Source: Streptomyces sp. M92 (GTDB lineage Bacteria; Actinomycetota; Actinomycetes; Streptomycetales; Streptomycetaceae). From it: a DNA stretch of 64,000 nt. Below the pieces are notes generated by a model. It searched no databases. It was not told where the DNA came from and saw nothing but the letters and a program-made list of their open reading frames with translations. The stretch's first letter is position 1. Each line of letters opens with the position of its first letter. Below are positions 16,197 through 24,423 of this stretch, one piece after another. The translations under genes and the position numbers were made by a program. Location of the stretch: positions 5,828,001 through 5,892,000 of the forward strand of contig NZ_CP101137.1 of NCBI RefSeq assembly GCF_028473745.1, given 5' to 3'.

Positions 16197-16793
16197 ATGA
16201 CCCGCCTTGCTCTGTACACATTCGGCGTCCTGAAGTCACCTCTCGCCGATCCCGCACCTCTCACGCGCGAGTTCTACGAAATCGGCGAGGCCGTCTACCG
16301 GGAGATGAGTCAGCGCTCCGGATACCTCGCGCGAGCCGAACCGGCGGAATGGGACCGGGGAGCGCTCTTCGGGGCGGACTGGGGTGCGTGGGGGGAGTTC
16401 GTCGCGCCGGCCTGGTACGACAACGGTCATACGCCGGAAACCACCGCCCTGGCGTCGACCCTCTCGCTCTGGACCGAGCTGCGCCTCGCCTTCGACGCCA
16501 TCTACACCGGTCTGCACCATGAGGCGCTGAGCAGGCGCTACGACTGGTTCGAGAGGACGGGACACCCCAATTACGTGTTCTGGTGGGTCCCCGACGGCGT
16601 GACACCCACCTGGCACGACGGGGTCTCCAGGTTGGAGCATCTCCACGACCATGGCTCCGCGCCCCGCGCCTTCACCTTCCACGAGTCGTTCGCCCCGGAC
16701 GGAACTCCGAGCAGGCACGGGGCCGACTGCCGGCATCTCAGTTCGGTTCGTGCCCTGCCCCGGCGGCGGCCCGGCGCGGTTCGACGCGGCTGA
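16197..16793 (+). CDS. DUF3291 domain protein
   Basis: The first 160 residues fit DUF3291, a dimeric alpha/beta-barrel, monooxygenase-like family: 'LALYTFGVLKSPLADP' at the start and later 'WFERTGHPNYVFWWVPDG' and 'GSAPRAFTFHESFAPDG'. The function of the family is unknown. The family's conserved core ends near residue 165; the remaining 30 residues overlap the opposite-strand M20 remnant and may be out-of-frame tail. ATG 16197 follows GGAGAG. It stands as a single gene. Confidence 0.8.
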   Translation: MTRLALYTFGVLKSPLADPAPLTREFYEIGEAVYREMSQRSGYLARAEPAEWDRGALFGADWGAWGEFVAPAWYDNGHTPETTALASTLSLWTELRLAFDAIYTGLHHEALSRRYDWFERTGHPNYVFWWVPDGVTPTWHDGVSRLEHLHDHGSAPRAFTFHESFAPDGTPSRHGADCRHLSSVRALPRRRPGAVRRG

Positions 16794-17370
16794 GGAAGTC
16801 GGCACGCCGCCGGGGGTCGGTGGCCAGCTCCACCGCGACGTGTGCCAGGGCGGTCGCGCCGTCCAGGACGGCCCGGTCGGCGCCCGTACCGGTCCCGTGG
16901 CGGGCGAAGTCGGCGGTGTGCTGAAGTGCGCCGCCTGCGTCGTAGCCGATGCGCGGGTGCAGCGACGGTACGGCGTGGGAGACGTTGCCCATGTCGGTGG
17001 AGGCCATCAGCTCGCCGTGGCGGGGCGCCGGGTCGCGGCCCGGCGCGCGTGCGGACCGGAGGTAGGCGGAGGTCAGGAACGGGTCCTGCCGGAGATCGGC
17101 GAAGTCGTGGCCGCGCTGCACGACGTCCGATTCCCGCTCCGGTGGCCAGGTCGCCCGCCTCCAGGCAGGCCCGGACCCGCCGGCGAGCCGCGGCCGGTTC
17201 CCTCGTGCTGCGGGCGCGCACCTCGTAGCGTGCCGGCGCGCGCTCGGGAATGACGTTGACCGCGTGGCCCGCCTCGTGCACGACGGCGTGGACCAGGGTG
17301 CCCGGCGGCAACTGCTGGCGCAGCACGCCGACGGCCGTGTGCGCCAGGGTCACGGCGTCGAGCGCGTTAG
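16738..17370 (-). pseudogene. Truncated, frameshifted M20 family amidohydrolase
   Basis: Two frames together give the C-terminal half of an M20D-type metallo-amidohydrolase. One reads 'VTLAHTAVGVLRQQLPPGTLVHAVVHEAGHAVNVIPERAPARYEVR' (the dimerisation domain). The other continues 'FLTSAYLRSARAPGRDPAPRHGELMASTDMGNVSHAVPSLHP', with the family's conserved S-T-D-M-G-N-V-S segment. The frame changes near 17150, and the N-terminal metal-binding half is missing beyond about 17370. The neighbouring AsnC regulator is also broken, so the old peptidase/regulator pair is dead, or the assembly has errors here. Confidence 0.75.
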
Positions 17371-17450
17371 CGCGAAGCGGTGACTACAGTGCGAGCTCCA
17401 TCGGAAGCGTTCGCCGACTTCGCAAGAATCGTGCGGGAAGGCCGACCGCG

Positions 17451-18517
17451 ATGAAGGAATCAGTCAGCGTCACCGAGCTCGACCTCGCCCTGGTGTACGC
17501 GCTCCAGATCCGGCCGCGTGCCGCGTGGACCGAGATCGCGCCCTCCCTGGGAGTGACGGCCGTTACCCTGGCCCGCCGTTGGGAGCGGCTGACGGAAGCA
17601 GGGGCTGGCGTGGCTGTCCGCCGTCCCCAACCCGCCTACTCCCACTCCCGCCGCACCGCTTTCGTCCCCGTGGGATGCCGGCCCGCTGCGCGGGAGTCAC
17701 TGGCCGCCCGGATCGCCGAGCTGAATGAGGCGGCGACCGTCGAGCTGACCGCTCCGGGCAGCGCCGACCTGCTGGGGGACGTGCTGGCCGCCAACCCGGC
17801 CGACGTGCACCGGTTCGTCGACGAACACCTGGCACCCCCGACCGAAGTGACGTCGGTGGAGGGCCTGTTCGCCACGTCCCCGTACACGGAGGGCAGCCGG
17901 TGGCGGCTCGGTTCCCTGGACCCCGCACAGCTCTTCGCCCTGGGCCGTCGGCAGGGCGGTGCTCCGGACGCCGAGGCGTCCGCGTCCGCTCCGGCGAGGT
18001 CGACCGCGCGCTGCTCGACGCCCTGGCTCACGACGGACGCCTCGGACGGGCCACTCTGGCGCAACGCCTGGACGTCAGCGCCGCGACCGTCCGCAGACGG
18101 CTCGGCAGACTCACGCGTTCGGGGACGGTGGCCTTCCGCTGCGACGTGGCACCCGAACTCACGGGGCTTCCGGTGGCCGTGACCTTCCGGGGCCGGGCGC
18201 CGGTCAGGGACGTCAACACCCTGCACCGCACGCTGGCCACCCTGCACGGTTGCCGGCTGGTCGCCGCCGTCACCGGCACTTCCACGGTCCTGGCCACCTA
18301 TTGGCTGCCCGGCATCGGCTCCGTGCAGCAGCACGAGACGGCCATGGCCGCGCGCCTGGACGCCCTGGAGATCACCGATCGGATCATCGGCGCCCGAACC
18401 GTCAAACGCACGGGGCACCTGTTGGACCGAGCGGGCCGGCGGGTCGGCACCCGTCCGGTGCGGTCCTTGGTAGCGCCCTGGTGGCGCACCGTCGTAACGA
18501 AGCGCTTCAGGCGGTGA
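17451..18517 (+). pseudogene. Two-domain Lrp/AsnC regulator with frameshifts
   Basis: The 5' frame encodes 'VTELDLALVYALQIRPRAAWTEIAPSLGVTAVTLARRWERL', an AsnC HTH, and a first ligand-binding half. Near 17980 the frame shifts and the next frame continues 'VDRALLDALAHDGRLGRATLAQRLDVSAATVRRRLGRL', a second HTH, plus a second effector domain to 18517. Duplicated AsnC proteins of about 330 residues are common in Streptomyces. A short segment around 17603-17635 reads better in another frame (LAWLSAVPNP), implying paired indels. As written, no full-length protein is made. Confidence 0.75.
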
Positions 18518-19361
18518 TGCCGGCTGCGAGCCGGTCAGTGACGCTGAGGGGCTCGCGGCCGAGGAGTTCGGCCAGCAGGGGACCGGCTTCCGCGAAGTGA
18601 CCGGCCCGGGCTGCCTGGTACCAGGTGAGCATGAGGCGGGCCATCTGCTCCGGGACGCCGATCGCTATCTGATCGGCGACCCACTGTTCGTCGTCCAGGA
18701 CGACACGCTTGACGGTGCGGCCGGTGAGGTCGGCGGCGATCTTGGCCAAGTCGTCCAGGGTGACGGCGGTGGGCGCGGTGAGGTCGACCGGGCCGTCGAA
18801 GGAGCGGTCACCGGCGAGGATGACGGCGATGGCCTCGGCCACGTCGGCACGGTCGGTGTACGGGACGGGACCGTCTTCCGGCCGGGCGACCCGCCCGGTC
18901 CGCTGCCACGGGCCGAGCACCTCGTCCAGGGTGCCGTAGGCGCCGTTGCGCAGTGCGGTCCAGGCGACTCCGGACTCGGCCAGGATCGCCTCCGTGGCGA
19001 TGTGCGTCCCCGACGGCGGGTACGGGTTGCCGGGGACGGCGGCGAGCTGGCTCGTGTAGAGGATCCGCTGGGCACCGGCCGCGACGGCGGCCTCGACGGC
19101 GTTTCGGTGCAGGCCGACCAGGTCGGCCGCCGGGTCGTTGCCGGACACCAGAAGCACCTGTTCGGCACCGGCGAAGGATTCGCGCAGCGCGGCCGGGTCG
19201 TCGTAGGAGCCCTGCCGCACACGTACACCGCGGTCCGCGAGGTGGTGCGCCTTGGCGACGTCGCGGACGCTGACGCCGATCCGGTCGGCGGGTATGCGCT
19301 TGAGGAGGTGTTCGACGGTGGCCCCGTTCAGAGCCCCGGTGGCACCGGTGACAACGATCAT
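18507..19361 (-). CDS. NmrA-like NAD(P)-binding SDR (quinone reductase-like)
   Basis: A 284-residue atypical short-chain dehydrogenase of the NmrA/QorB group. It opens with 'MIVVTGATGALNGATVEHLL' (the NAD(P)-binding glycine motif, with Asn in place of the usual Gly), then 'GVRVRQGSYDDPAALRESFAGAEQVLLVSG' and 'ILYTSQLAAVPGNPYPP'. Members are quinone reductases or redox-sensing regulators. The ATG at 19359-19361 follows AGGAA. It is divergent from a TetR regulator, with two palindromic sites in the gap, so it is the likely regulated gene. Its 3' end overlaps the end of the broken AsnC gene by 11 bases. Confidence 0.9.
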   Translation of the reverse strand: MIVVTGATGALNGATVEHLLKRIPADRIGVSVRDVAKAHHLADRGVRVRQGSYDDPAALRESFAGAEQVLLVSGNDPAADLVGLHRNAVEAAVAAGAQRILYTSQLAAVPGNPYPPSGTHIATEAILAESGVAWTALRNGAYGTLDEVLGPWQRTGRVARPEDGPVPYTDRADVAEAIAVILAGDRSFDGPVDLTAPTAVTLDDLAKIAADLTGRTVKRVVLDDEQWVADQIAIGVPEQMARLMLTWYQAARAGHFAEAGPLLAELLGREPLSVTDRLAAGITA

Positions 19362-19419
19362 GTTCCTGCCTCTTCCTGTGCGCCCACACCGGTTCCACGC
19401 CTGGTGGGGGCCGCACCAT

Positions 19420-19442
19420 AAACTGACCACGCAGGTCAGTTT
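19420..19442. promoter_or_regulatory. TetR operator, copy 1
   Basis: AAACTGACC (19420-19428) and GGTCAGTTT (19434-19442) are exact inverted repeats around ACGCA. The site lies 59 bases upstream of the NmrA-like gene and matches a second, imperfect copy nearby. Confidence 0.75.
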
Positions 19443-19465
19443 CGCGCTTTTCGGCCACCGTAGGT

Positions 19466-19489
19466 AAGCTGACCCTGCGAGTCAAGTTT
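19466..19489. promoter_or_regulatory. TetR operator, copy 2 (imperfect)
   Basis: AAGCTGACC and GTCAAGTTT are related to the arms of copy 1 and are similarly spaced. It lies 26 bases upstream of the TetR start and is a good candidate for autoregulation. Confidence 0.6.
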
Positions 19490-19514
19490 CGGTGATGAAC
19501 GACAGTGGGAGACG

Positions 19515-20120
19515 GTGAGGACCTTGGCCGGTGCGGTGCCTTCGGAACCCCGGCTGCGCGCCGACGCCAGGCGCAATTCCGAGCAGATCCGCTCCGCCGC
19601 GATCGGCGCCTTCCAGGGGCGGGGCCTGACGGTGCCGCTGGAGGAGGTCGCCAAGGCGGCGGGGGTGAGCAAAGCCACGATCTTCAACCGGTTCGGCGGT
19701 CGGATCGGCCTCATCGAGGCCGTCATCGAAGAGGTCGTCGCGACGGAGCTGTTCGCCGTCATCGAGAGCGCTCGGACCATCGACGACGTCGGTGAGCGGA
19801 TCGCGTACTACCTCACCGCGCTCCGCGACCTCCAGTACCGCCAGCCCTCGGTCAACGACGTCCTGCTGCAGACGTACCCGCACTCACAGCAGCTCATGGA
19901 CATCTGCCGGGCCGGGAGCGAGGCCAACGACGAGATCGTCGCGGCGGCGCGGGCCGCCGGCGCGCTGCGGCCGGAGTTCACGGCGGGCGACCTGCACGCT
20001 CTCGTCATCGACACCGCCCTGGCCCTGAAGCACGGCGAGCGGCCGCATCGGGACGACTACGACCGCCGCACCGCCTACCTCCTGGACGGGATCCGCCCGC
20101 GCCGGTCCGCCGCAAGCTGA
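19515..20120 (+). CDS. TetR family transcriptional regulator
   Basis: A 201-residue TetR protein. The HTH lies at about residues 15-62: 'ADARRNSEQIRSAAIGAF' leads to 'VPLEEVAKAAGVSKATIFNRFGGRIGLIEAV'. The all-helical effector domain follows. It starts at GTG 19515 behind GGGAG, with closer spacing than usual. It faces an NmrA-like reductase across two copies of the CTGACC/GGTCAG dyad and most likely represses both genes until a reactive small molecule is sensed. The ligand cannot be predicted. Confidence 0.92.
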   Translation: MRTLAGAVPSEPRLRADARRNSEQIRSAAIGAFQGRGLTVPLEEVAKAAGVSKATIFNRFGGRIGLIEAVIEEVVATELFAVIESARTIDDVGERIAYYLTALRDLQYRQPSVNDVLLQTYPHSQQLMDICRAGSEANDEIVAAARAAGALRPEFTAGDLHALVIDTALALKHGERPHRDDYDRRTAYLLDGIRPRRSAAS

Positions 20121-20145
20121 CGGTGACAGCGCCGTGGTCCCGTGC

Positions 20146-20176
20146 GGCCGGGTCGCGCCGCCCGCGGGACCCGGCC
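20146..20176 (+). terminator. Hairpin terminator after the TetR gene
   Basis: A nine-base stem, GGCCGGGTC (20146-20154) pairing exactly with GACCCGGCC (20168-20176) across a 13-base G/C-rich loop, 26 bases after the TetR stop. No T-run. Confidence 0.6.
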
Positions 20177-20190
20177 TCCCGGAGCAGGAG

Positions 20191-20394
20191 CTACCCGCGG
20201 TCCGCCTCGGTCATCACGCCGAGGACGTCGGGCAGGAGCGCCGCGGCGGTGCAGTCGGCGGTGACGAGGTAGGAGATGACCGCCTGTTCGTTGATGCCCG
20301 TAGCAGGGCAGGACGGGGGCCCGCGCCAAGCCGGCGCGGACTTGGTGGTATTGGTGGCGAGATCGCGGGCGGCGGCACTGAGCTTGTCGTTCAT
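20191..20394 (-). pseudogene. Small ORF resembling ends of a family 2B encapsulin (scar?)
   Basis: This 67-residue frame begins 'KLSAAARDLATNTTKSAP', which recalls the conserved N-terminus of cyclic-nucleotide-domain (family 2B) encapsulins in Streptomyces (S-AAARNLATTTKSAP). Its second half 'GINEQAVISYLVTADCTAAALLPDVLGVMTE' resembles a shell-protein C-terminus. If so, several hundred codons are missing between the halves. The ATG overlaps the stop of the adjacent transposase remnant, so the start may be accidental. I compared from memory only. Confidence 0.3.
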
Positions 20395-21203
20395 CCAGTT
20401 CGACGCGGCTTCGTGCCCGCCTTGTGGTGGGCAGGGCGGCTGAACGCCTCGCCGCTTGCAAGGACCCGGCCCACGTCATGACGGGTGGCCGGGCGGCGGT
20501 TCTTCGAACCCGGTGGCCGACCGGGGCCGGGACGGGAAGTCTGCACTGGCAGGTCGCCTAGCAGGTGGGAGATGCGCGGGGCGTCGTATCCGGCGTCCAG
20601 CACGACCAGGGCCTCGGGGTCGCCCGGCTGCCACTGGCCGGCGGCGACGAGCCGCTCGACGACGTCGCGGATCTGCACCGAGGTCACAGCGGCGACGTCC
20701 GCCCCCTGGCTCCAGGCGGACCGCGTCCAGCACTGCCGTCCGGGACGTGCGGCCGGTCTCCAGTGCGGCCACGACCGAGTACGGCCAGCCGGGCACCATC
20801 TGGTGCTTGCCCTCGCCCCGGCCGAACGTGTGACAGAAGGCCCGGTCAGGGCAGGTGTTGGCGTCCGGCCGCGACCACGGCGAGACATCCACAGCCAGCA
20901 CGAGCCGGCCCTCTGCCGCCCTCGGCAGCGGCATCCCGGCCAAAGCACGACGCAGCCTGACGACGTCGATCCGCCCCTGATTGAGCCCGCCGTAGAGGGC
21001 CCCGTGCCCGCGGCGGGCTCAGGCGCGAGCGCGAGGTCGACCAGCGTCCGCACCGGCCCGTCCGTGCACCGGACACACCACCGGGCGAGGCAGCGGAGGA
21101 GGCGGCACCGGACTGCGAGCCACCGTGCGGCAACTGTGTCCGGTGCGAGGCGGAGGATGCCGACGACGTCCAAGACCCGGCCGAGACCCGCCGGCCCGTG
21201 CAT
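20391..21203 (-). pseudogene. Decayed transposase (NF041680-like family)
   Basis: Three frames together reproduce a Streptomyces transposase: 'DGPVRTLVDLALAPE' near the N-terminus, then in another frame 'GRLVLAVDVSPWSRPDANTCPDR' with 'GRGEGKHQMVPGWPYSVVAALE', then back to 'VQIRDVVERLVAAGQW' and 'ALVVLDAGYDAPRISHLLGDLP'. Directly after DLPVQ comes a basic tail (RPGPGRPPGSKNRR) that in full-length relatives lies much further on, so the second half of the catalytic domain appears deleted. With at least two frameshifts as well, the element is dead. No terminal inverted repeats or target duplication could be identified. Confidence 0.7.
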
Positions 21204-21394
21204 CGCACCGCCTCCCGCTGTCTCGTGAGACGCCGACCGACCGGGACGACCTGCTCAGGGTGGTGCGCCGGCCGTAGCAGGAACGAGGAGGGCGGGACGG
21301 TCACCGGAGCGCGAACAGCCGTGCAGAAGCCGCCCGCTTCTTACGGACCCGTGACGTGCCGCTCGCGGCGCGCGGTGCGGGCGTCGGGTGGGCC

Positions 21395-21400
21395 TAGCGT
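21395..21400 (+). promoter_or_regulatory. -10 element of leaderless epimerase gene
   Basis: TAGCGT, a TANNNT match, ends 6 bases before the ATG at 21407. There is no Shine-Dalgarno sequence. Confidence 0.55.
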
Positions 21401-21406
21401 GGGCGC

Positions 21407-22408
21407 ATGCGCGTACTGGTCACCGGCGGTGCCGGGTTCATCGGGTCCCACGTCGTCGATGCCCTGCGGGAGCACGGGCACGATGCCGTCTGCTTCGATG
21501 TGCGCGAGGATCCCGGCGACGACGTGCGTGACCCGGCGGCCGTGGCGCGGGCCCTGACGGGGGTGGACGCCGTGTGCCACCAGGCGGCGATGGTCGGGCT
21601 CGGCACCGGGTTCGCCGACGCCGCGGAGTACGTCTCGCGCAACGACCTCGGCACCGCCGTACTGCTCGCCGCGATGGCCGAGGCGGGCGTGCGGCGGCTC
21701 GTGCTGGCCGGGTCGATGGTCGTGTACGGGGAAGGGCGCTACGGCTGTCCGCGGCACGGGGTGGTGCGGCCGGGTCCGCGCGCGGTGGCCGACCTGGCGG
21801 CGGGACGCTTCGAGCCCCCGTGCCCGGTGTGCGGTGCGGACCTGGTGCCGGGGCTGGTCGGTGAGGACGCCCCGGCCGATCCGCGCAACGTGTACGCGAC
21901 CACCAAACTGACCCAGGAACACCTGGCCGCCGCCTGGGCCAGGGCGACCGGCGCTACGGCGGTGTCGCTGCGCTACCACAACGTGTACGGGCCCCGGATG
22001 CCCCGTGACACCCCGTATGCCGGTGTCGCCTCCTTCTTCCGCTCCGCGCTCGCGCGCGGCGAGGCTCCGCGGGTCTTCGAGGACGGGTGTCAGCGCCGGG
22101 ACTTCGTGCACGTGCGGGACGTGGCCGCGGCGAACGTCGCCGCGCTGACGGTCCGGAGGCCGGGCGGCGGCCTCGTCGCCTACAACACCGGCAGCGGTGA
22201 GCCGCACACGGTCGGGGAGATGGCCGGTGCCCTGGCGGCGGCGTACGGCGGGCCGGAACCCGTCGTCACCGGCGAGTACCGTCTGGGCGACGTACGCCAC
22301 ATCACCGCGGACTCCGCGCGGCTGCGGAACGAGACGGGGTGGCGGCCTCTGGTCGGGTTCGCCGAGGGCATGCGGGAGTTCGCGCGGGCCGAGTTGCGCC
22401 GGCCCTGA
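21407..22408 (+). CDS. NAD-dependent epimerase/dehydratase (extended SDR)
   Basis: A 333-residue nucleotide-sugar-type epimerase/dehydratase. It shows GGAGFIGSH (residues 7-15), an 'LAGSMVVYGEG' serine region and YxxxK in 'NVYATTK'. A Cys-pair insertion ('CPRHG...CPVCG', about residues 119-145) sits before the active-site tyrosine; it looks like a small metal-binding loop and is a recognised feature of one actinobacterial subgroup. It probably acts on an NDP-sugar for glycolipid or cell-wall glycan synthesis. It converges on a histidine kinase and lies next to glycosyltransferases, which fits that role. Confidence 0.9.
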   Translation: MRVLVTGGAGFIGSHVVDALREHGHDAVCFDVREDPGDDVRDPAAVARALTGVDAVCHQAAMVGLGTGFADAAEYVSRNDLGTAVLLAAMAEAGVRRLVLAGSMVVYGEGRYGCPRHGVVRPGPRAVADLAAGRFEPPCPVCGADLVPGLVGEDAPADPRNVYATTKLTQEHLAAAWARATGATAVSLRYHNVYGPRMPRDTPYAGVASFFRSALARGEAPRVFEDGCQRRDFVHVRDVAAANVAALTVRRPGGGLVAYNTGSGEPHTVGEMAGALAAAYGGPEPVVTGEYRLGDVRHITADSARLRNETGWRPLVGFAEGMREFARAELRRP

Positions 22409-22424
22409 CCGCGGGCCCGGGGGC

Positions 22425-23537
22425 TCAGGTCTCCGCCGGGGGCAGGAGCACCTCGAAGCGGCAGCCGCCCGGGATGTTGCGGACCGTGGCGCGGCCGCGG
22501 TGGGCCTCGACGATGCCGCGCACGATGGCCAGGCCCAGGCCCGCGCCGGCCGGGGGCGTACGGGCGTGGGTGCCGCGCCAGCCGGTGTCGAAGACCCGGG
22601 GCAGGTCCTCTTCGGGGATGCCGCCGCAGCCGTCGGTCACCGAGACCACCACCCCCTCGGGGGAGCGCTCGGCGGCGACCGCGACCGTGCCGTCGGCGGG
22701 GGTTCGGCGGATCGCGTTGACGAGGAGGTTGCCGAGGACCCGGCTCATCTCCTTGCCGTCCACCTCGACCGGTACGGCCGCCACCGCGTCGCCGACCAGC
22801 CGTACCCCGTGTTCGCGGGCGAGCGGGTCCGCGCCCGCGAGGGCGTCGCCGACCAGGTCGTAGAGGGACATTCGGGCGGGAGCGAGGGGAAGCGTGCCGG
22901 CGTGGATGCGGGAGAGTTCGAAGAGATCGCCGACCATGTCGTTGAGGCGTTCCACCTCGGTGCGGATCTGGCGCAGATAGCGGTCGGGGTCGGCGGCGAC
23001 GCCGTCCTCCAGGGCCTCCGACATGGCGCGCAGGCCGGCCAGTGGGGTGCGCAGGTCGTGCGAGATCCAGGTGACCAGTTCGCGCCGGGAGGTCTCCAGG
23101 GCGCGTTCCCGTTCGCGGGACTCGGCGAGCCGGGCGCTGGTGGCCGCCAGTTCCCGGCTGAGCGCGTCGAGTTCGGCGGTGGCCGGAGTGGTGGGCGCCG
23201 CGTAGTCGCCGTCGTCTCCGAACGAGCGGGCCGCCGCCGCCAGTTCCCGGCTTCTGGCGACCACCCAGCGGCCGAGCAGCAACGCGGTGGCGAGGGAGAC
23301 GACGGCGGCCATGGCCACGACGGTCGTGACGACGGACAGGTCGTGCGGGGACAGGAACATCGCCCACGCGACGGCGAGGGTGCCCGCGAGCATCGCGAGG
23401 ACGGCGACGGCTGCCACCACGGCGAGCGACGCCGTCAGCGAGCGACGCCGGATCAGCCGCAGCACGCCCGCGCCGGCCAGGCCGGCGGCGGCGGCGCCCG
23501 CGAAGGCGTAAAGGGCGATGAGGAGGGTGTCGTGCAC
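22425..23537 (-). CDS. Sensor histidine kinase (OmpR-type pair)
   Basis: A 370-residue membrane kinase. Two hydrophobic segments (about residues 4-25 and 36-90, probably several helices) precede a HAMP-like linker. The H-box 'WISHDLRTPLAG' has His160, followed by an N-box 'NLLVNAIRRTP' and G-boxes 'DGCGGIP' and 'GAGLGLAIVRG'. The extracellular sensor loop is very short, so it may sense the membrane itself or a partner. The GTG at 23535-23537 is one base after the stop of the response regulator, so the two form an operon. Confidence 0.92.
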   Translation of the reverse strand: MHDTLLIALYAFAGAAAAGLAGAGVLRLIRRRSLTASLAVVAAVAVLAMLAGTLAVAWAMFLSPHDLSVVTTVVAMAAVVSLATALLLGRWVVARSRELAAAARSFGDDGDYAAPTTPATAELDALSRELAATSARLAESRERERALETSRRELVTWISHDLRTPLAGLRAMSEALEDGVAADPDRYLRQIRTEVERLNDMVGDLFELSRIHAGTLPLAPARMSLYDLVGDALAGADPLAREHGVRLVGDAVAAVPVEVDGKEMSRVLGNLLVNAIRRTPADGTVAVAAERSPEGVVVSVTDGCGGIPEEDLPRVFDTGWRGTHARTPPAGAGLGLAIVRGIVEAHRGRATVRNIPGGCRFEVLLPPAET

Positions 23538-23538
23538 G

Positions 23539-24300
23539 TCAGTCCGTCTCCCGTCCGGCGGGGTCGAAGCGGTAGCCCACACCCCACACCGTCTGAATCA
23601 GCCGGGGGCGGGCCGGATCGTCCTCGACCTTGCCGCGCAGCCGCCGTACGTGGACGGTGACGGTGGACAGGTCGCCGAAGTCCCAGCCCCACACCTCGCG
23701 CATCAGGTCCTCCCGGGCGAAGGCCTGCCCGGGGTGCCGGAGGAAGAAGGCGAGCAGGTCGAACTCGCGCAGGGTCAGGGCCAGTTCGACGCCGTCCTTG
23801 GTGGCCCGGCGGGCGGTGGGGTCGGCGGTCAGTCCGGCCGCGGACGGCGGGCGCGGCGCGGCGGCGGGCCGGGTCCGGCGCAGCACCGACTCCACCCTCA
23901 GCACCAGCTCCCGCGGGCTGAACGGCTTGGTCACGTAGTCGTCGGCGCCGACCTCGAGGCCCAGGATCCGGTCGTCCTCGTCGCCTCGGGCGGTCAGCAT
24001 GATGACCGGCACGGGTCCCGTGCCGCGTATCCGCCGGCACACTTCGAGGCCGTCCATGCCGGGCAGCATCAGGTCCAGCACGACCAGGTCCGGCCAGTGC
24101 GCCGCGGCTCGGTCGAGCGCGGCCGGACCGTCGTCGGCCCGGTCCACGACGTGGCCCGCGCGCTCCAGGTAACCGGCGACGACTTCCGCGACCGTGGGGT
24201 CGTCGTCGACGACCAGGATCCGGGCGGGCGGGCCGGGGGCTCCGTCCGGCGGTCTGCGGGGGGACAGGTCCGTGAAGCCGGACTCTTGCGGCTGCTGCAT
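23539..24300 (-). CDS. OmpR-family response regulator
   Basis: A 253-residue regulator. The receiver domain (residues 27-140) has the acidic pocket 'VVDDDP', phospho-acceptor Asp76 in 'VVLDLMLPGMDG', and Lys in 'DDYVTKPFSPREL'. The winged-helix DNA-binding domain covers residues 158-248 ('LTLREFDLLAFFLRHPGQAFAREDLM', 'VTVHVRRLRGKVE', 'GVGYRF'). A 25-residue Pro-rich extension precedes the receiver. It is the first gene of a two-gene operon with its kinase and is divergent from the glycosyltransferase operon. Confidence 0.94.
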   Translation of the reverse strand: MQQPQESGFTDLSPRRPPDGAPGPPARILVVDDDPTVAEVVAGYLERAGHVVDRADDGPAALDRAAAHWPDLVVLDLMLPGMDGLEVCRRIRGTGPVPVIMLTARGDEDDRILGLEVGADDYVTKPFSPRELVLRVESVLRRTRPAAAPRPPSAAGLTADPTARRATKDGVELALTLREFDLLAFFLRHPGQAFAREDLMREVWGWDFGDLSTVTVHVRRLRGKVEDDPARPRLIQTVWGVGYRFDPAGRETD

Positions 24301-24378
24301 GCGCCCAGCCTCGCACCGCGGGCCCGCGGGCGTCGCCGCCGGGAGCCGTCCCAGCCGCGACGTCCGTGTTTCGTAAGG

Positions 24379-24392
24379 ACCGGAAGTCCGGT
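24379..24392. promoter_or_regulatory. Small palindrome in RR/glycosyltransferase divergent gap
   Basis: ACCGGA-AG-TCCGGT is a perfect dyad midway between the divergent response regulator and GT2 genes and covers the -35 region of the latter. It could be a regulator site, but OmpR-type proteins usually prefer direct repeats. Confidence 0.3.
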
Positions 24393-24410
24393 TCGCGCGT
24401 TTTGCGCTCG

Positions 24411-24416
24411 TAGGGT
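24411..24416 (+). promoter_or_regulatory. -10 element of GT2 operon, leaderless
   Basis: TAGGGT ends 7 bases before the GTG at 24424, a match to TANNNT with leaderless spacing. Confidence 0.45.
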
Positions 24417-24423
24417 GAAAGCC

